A stretch of 64,000 bases of DNA, taken from positions 15,213,281 through 15,277,280 of the forward strand of contig CM057144.1 of assembly GCA_029964075.1 (NCBI GenBank), given 5' to 3'. The notes below the pieces were generated by a model. The model was not told the origin of the DNA. It saw only the letters and a program-made list of their open reading frames with translations, and made no database searches. Below, one piece after another: positions 59,740 to 64,000 of this stretch (its first letter is position 1; every line of letters begins with the position of its first letter). The DNA is from Patiria pectinifera. Taxonomy: Eukaryota > Echinodermata > Asteroidea > Valvatida > Asterinidae. Both the position numbers and the translations under genes were made by a program.

Positions 59740-61216
59740 CTACCATGCGGAATCAGAGAGAGGAAAGAGCAAGGAGAATTATGGAAGAAATTAAGCACGC
59801 AGAGAGTAAGACGAAACCAAGACGACAACCAATTTCAAGGTGCTGGGGATATAATATTGATGACAGGGTTTGTTTATCGAACATTATATGCGACTTGAAC
59901 TTGAACTCATAACCTGATTATGTTAAGCTAGCAGAAAACCAGAACAATAATTGTTATGCTTTCTATATTTTGATTGTTTTATTCTGTCAGTGGGAAGGGA
60001 CATTACAAATTGTGATAAGCCGACATGTACTCCGTATGAGGACTGTTTATTATAGTTTTATTACTTTCCCTATTCAATTCAATTCAATTCAAATAGACAT
60101 TTATTTCCATATACAGCTAATACACAATAGATAACTAAATGATTATTCATAATCATACAAAAAAATTGAACATTACATCAGAGACCTCACACAAATCTAT
60201 TTATGGAGTTTATTATGATCTTTACATTTAATATACAAAGCAGCAAGGATCATCAATGGAAAATGGCGAAACTGTCGAGATACCTTCATCTCTTTGCCAT
60301 TGTAAATAAGCTGTTGACTCTGGGGTGGCACCCCAAGATCTTTCCCGACAATCTCTCTCAGCCTCGCCACAGTCATGGCCGGCTTGAGCTCCACACTGGT
60401 GCTGTCGCCATTGAGCATGGCCACACTCACGTAGCCAGTCTCACCAGTCGGCGCGTCGGTTTGAGGGACAGACGTCGGCTCGTACTCGGGAAACAACACC
60501 TTGAGTTGCTCGTAGCATCGTTGAAGCCGCTTGGCGTCTTTGCTCACTGGATTCTCACATTGAGAGCACTTGCCGTGTTCTTCAACGTGATCTGTAACAC
60601 ACTTTAAACAAAAATGCATCGATTTTACTTGATGTTTGAGAAAATTTAAGTTGCTTGTTGAAAATGAAATGTGAACACAACTTGTCCTTTAAAGTCGTAT
60701 ACCTAAATTTCACTATTATAGTTGTCCTCCTTGTCACTGTATGTTCAGAAACCAAGATGTTCAAGATATCTCCATGCCTCTCACTATATATAGATTTTTG
60801 CTACACTTCTGTATTAAGTTGCATTCGAAAATGCATTTACCCAATGACTTTTATTTTTGGTCCCTATCTAAAAAAAAAAAATGTTTCCATCAATGTACTC
60901 TGTGCCGCAAGAATGACAAACTTGTTCAAAATTTGTAATTACATCGTGGCAGATTCTTACGTCATTTTGGGAGGCTAAACTTCGATGATACTAGAAAAAT
61001 GCAATTGCTGTCGCACTGCACCAAAAACAGAAAAGGCAAGGGCAACGAACATACAGTGATAAAGATTTATGGTCATATTGGTCATTATATTAATCCTTGT
61101 GATGAAATAATTTTTACCCGGAGGCAGTGCAAGGCAGCGTGTCTGCAAGACGCCGTCAGGGTCCACGGCGGGAACTCGTTGGAGAGTTTAGCCACACCGC
61201 ACTTCTCGCATTTCAT
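59131..61216 (-). CDS. TerD copy C: RING-UBL-TerD protein, 341 aa
   Basis: Exons (minus) 61118-61216, 60284-60601, 59131-59739; phase 0 throughout, stop TAG. RING-like finger 1-50 (MKCEKCGVAKL, SCRHAALHC, LRCVTDHVEEHGKCSQC), ubiquitin-like domain about 88-170 (ETGYVSVAMLNGDSTSVEL, TVARLREIVGKDLGVP, QQLIYNGKEMK, VVPGTTVYVRRL), TerD about 175-341 (FDLHWGYPSTGKDYLDATAI, LRHSGDQMNG, FTHIFFTLSSWESPTIA, PSLRFYEESDP, AIVMCWLSRNKGKW). It is the most diverged of the three copies and more GC-rich, with many third-position G/C bases, unlike A and B. Same length as B. Possibly a ubiquitin-system adaptor or E3; unproven. Confidence 0.88.
60284..60601 (-). CDS. TerD copy C exon 2
   Basis: 106 codons, acceptor TTTGTTTAAAG, donor GTATCT, phase 0. 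Completes the RING-like finger and holds the first two-thirds of the ubiquitin-like domain. It is one codon shorter than exon 2 of A and B. Confidence 0.85.
61118..61216 (-). CDS. TerD copy C exon 1
   Basis: 33 codons from ATG at 61216 to donor GTAAAA, phase 0. First half of the RING-like finger. A CTCCACAG lies 11 nt upstream of the ATG, so an upstream untranslated exon is possible. Confidence 0.8.
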
Positions 61217-64000
61217 GATAAACACACTGTGGAGATTTGATGGTTGACTGATGACACTTAAAGGGAAAACAGGTGGGAAAATCAATTTAGGATTGTCCGT
61301 TTAGAGGAACTTCAGTAGAATTTGGATCGCCAGTTACAATAATTAGGCCAGGTAAAAAAAAGTGTTAAACCTCCCCGCCCACTTCCTTTTTGGAGGCCGC
61401 CTCTTTTGATAAATTTTAAACAGTGACATCATTTTGGCCTCTGTCTCTGTTGCATCTAGCCCATAAGCTGGTATGCCATTTCCTGAGTCCAAGACGGCCA
61501 CTTAAAAAAAAGCTGGCGGCCATCTTGAAAATGGCCCGGTCGGGCGGCCATTTTTGGAGAAAAAAAGGCCTCCTCCTTCCTTTTTTTCAAAAAGGCAGGA
61601 CGCTTAACATTTGTTTTTTTTTATTTGGCCTTATTGATGTTCACATAAGGCCAAAAAAAAAGGCTCCGGTTTCTGGTATGGAGCTTGTCCAAAAAGTGGT
61701 GCGGCGACGCGGCTTTTTTTTTTTTTTTTTTACGGACTTTTTTGCTTCAAATGTCGGCTGATTACTGCAAATGGTGCCCGACTAAACTTAGTGCAAATAT
61801 AAGAGCAGGACAGAGAGGCACCATAAAGCTTATTCTCGATCATAACCCCACCTAAAAATACGTTGAAATTTGAAAGCAGCAAGCAGCAGAATTCCAGTCA
61901 AACCAGTGAGTTTGAGAGTTTTGATCATTCATTTCATTTTTTCATTTTGCCGACGCGCATGGCGGCGGCGACGCATAAGCAGCTGAATATTAAAAAGACC
62001 TTATATATTCGTTTAATTCTCGTAATTATTTTTCTTCAAGTGTCGCTTCCAATTGGGATAACCATCTCGTGTACTTAATTTTATTCAAAGCTAATTTTAT
62101 GATTTATTTTTAATTATGCTTTATAAAAAAGATTCTTAAAACAAACATGTCTAGCATCCTCTTCAAGAGCTAAATAAACTAAGAATGCAGTGCCACGTGC
62201 GGAACAATTCAACACTATGCCACCTGACATACATGGCATAATTGAGGAATGGCCTTGATGTTAGCCTGGAGATAGCACCGCAGTGGTTTCAGCTACAGAA
62301 CCATAACAGATTACGTTGGGACCAACTACATTAAAACTAGCAAAAGTAATGCAGTCGTCACAGTTCACCATGTTTTGTTTGCTTTTCACAAATACTGACT
62401 ACACAGCCTTATGAGCTATTAGTTGACGACCATACTCCTGCAGAAAATAGTGCTCTGTATAGCTTATATCTTCCATGTTGTCAGCAAATGTCGTACTATC
62501 CACTACGGTGACTACTTTTATAGAGCTGATATATCATTGCGTCTAACGATCCATTTAAGGCTACGTTCGTACGTATACGTTAGCCTACCCTAGGCCTACA
62601 AAAATAAGTGAACTGTATTATGATATACGTACTGTTTCACTAATACGTCCAACCAGGGGTTTACTTCCGTATTTGCACTCGCCGTACCTCCAGACTTGTC
62701 GGTAATCGGTATATGCCTGCACCGCACAATGCATCGCATGAATATTTCCTCATCGGGGTTTTTCCCAGTCAATATAACGCGGAGACTTGTGGGGAAATAT
62801 CACACTGCCATGCTAAGCATCAAGTGCGCCCTCTATGCGAGGATACTTGGGAGACGACGGATCATCAGTGTATCAACAAAATCTTTTCTTTTCAACTTGA
62901 ACACACAGTTTATTCTGTACCTTTTTAAAAATTATTTTCAAACAGTAGGCCTAGATATAAGTACTACCGTCGTACGCTAACAAGTACGCTATATGGGAAT
63001 GATAAAGTACAGACATTGCGCTAATTAATTACAAGTGTTTCTGTTTATCTGCCATCTGTCGGTATAAGCGTTTTACCACAAGCAAGTTGGCCGACACAGT
63101 AGGCCCTACATCGAGTTTGTTACTCATTAAACGAACCATCTAATCATTTACAGATTAAGCCATGATTATCGACTTTCGAAATCGTTGATATCCCTTTCTG
63201 CATTTGCGTTTAACATCGGCTTGCATGGCAAATTATAGTACGGTGGGGATTGTGGCCTTGGCCCATTTTCATAACACAGCTTAACAGCAGAAAAGTTGTG
63301 CTTAAAATATTAACAGAAAAATGTGCTAAACTTAAGCACTATTTAATTCATGGTGTGGATGTGCTAACGGTTCAGTGACGAAGCTAGAATTTTGGGGGGG
63401 GGGCACTAGAATATTCTGGGGGCACCATAGAGCTATATTAAGTTGTATTTTTTTTAAGTTAGCAAAAAGCTTACTGTTTACAATTTCTTATGTCAATGGA
63501 TATAACGAGGCATTATGGGGCCCAACTGGGAAAAACTGCAATTTAGGACGTTTGCGATATGTGCCCCCATAGACAGAGCTATATTAATTATTTTGCTAAC
63601 TTAAAGAAAAATACAACTTACAAAAAAATACATTTTTGGTTGGGGAAGGAAAAGGGGCATTATCAGTATTTTGGTGTGTGTGTGTGTGTGGAGGGGGGGG
63701 GGGAGGGCCGCACCTGTGGGGGGAATTTGTGGGGGCATGGAGATTTCTATTGTGACGTAACCGATTCATGAACTTTGTTCGGTTATGCATGCTTGCGCTT
63801 TCCTTTTACTGCTCCACTGAATATAGGCTCTGTTAGCAGAAAATAGAGGCTCTGTTAGCAGAAAATCGTGTGCCTAGTAGCAGCGACAGGAAATTGGGCC
63901 CTTGTCCGGAAGTAGGTGTCTAAGCTTTATCCAGTGAAGTCTTCTGTTTGGGCTCTAGGGCTCTTGGTTCGTGGGTACCGTGTACCAGCGAGTGTCCGTG
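61217..64000. other. Right-end spacer, repeats only
   Basis: AT-rich DNA upstream of TerD copy C. It contains homopolymer and G-rich tracts (61711-61731, 63395-63404, 63696-63723), a foldback element (63442-63617), and a 24-bp tandem duplication at about 63825-63865 (AGGCTCTGTTAGCAGAAAAT twice). No gene supported. Confidence 0.5.
63442..63617. repeat. Foldback element with ~27-bp inverted arms
   Basis: The left arm GTTGTATTTTTTTTAAGTTA, then GCAAAA, at 63442-63467 is repeated inverted at 63591-63617 (TTTTGCTAACTTAAAGAAAA, then ATACAAC). Next to both arms are AGAGCTATATTAA words, also found in the palindrome near 26150. Probably a MITE remnant. Confidence 0.6.

Overview
Organism and style. 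This is eukaryotic, metazoan DNA: long AT-rich introns, GT..AG splice sites that keep frame across predicted exons, simple repeats (ATT runs, ACATGTAC-type runs, long G/C runs) and small TA-flanked DNA elements. The gene content (huge RNF213/mysterin-type ATPases, a death domain, RING and ubiquitin-like domains, a TerD stress domain) points to a marine invertebrate with an expanded innate-immune repertoire, such as amphioxus, a hemichordate, an echinoderm or a mollusc. I cannot name the species. Every gene I can support lies on the minus strand.

Layout. (1) <1-16995: the 5' part of a RNF213-like gene (gene L), at least 12 exons, running off the left edge. Its first exons encode a basic N-terminus, a complete ubiquitin-like domain, a death domain, a low-complexity linker and a possible TRADD-N-like domain. 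These lead into two carbohydrate-binding-like N-arm exons and the start of the giant core exon. (2) 17.0-20.7 kb: intergenic repeats. (3) 20739-22366: RING-UBL-TerD copy A, intact through RING and UBL but broken in TerD. (4) 22.4-29.6 kb: duplicated spacer and a TerD 3' fragment. (5) 29626-33012: about 30 copies of a short hairpin motif. (6) 33705-51949: a complete RNF213-like gene (gene R), 7 exons, predicted 4926 aa, with 3885 codons in one 11.66-kb exon. (7) 52382-52870: a TA-flanked MITE with an internal long hairpin. (8) 55264-57590 and 59131-61216: two intact 341-aa RING-UBL-TerD genes, B and C. (9) 61.2-64 kb: repeats.

How the genes may work together. In vertebrates RNF213 is a giant AAA+ E3 that attacks intracellular bacteria and uses an RZ finger for catalysis. 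Gene R keeps both Walker A/B pairs and a RZ-like Cys cluster but has no RING where human RNF213 has one. The TerD genes join a RING-like finger, a ubiquitin-like domain and a domain best known from bacterial stress operons. Gene L adds death-fold and ubiquitin-like modules to the same kind of ATPase. The window looks like a cluster of ubiquitin-linked, cell-autonomous defence genes that has grown by local duplication. That functional reading is inference; the domains, exon structure and duplications are seen in the sequence.
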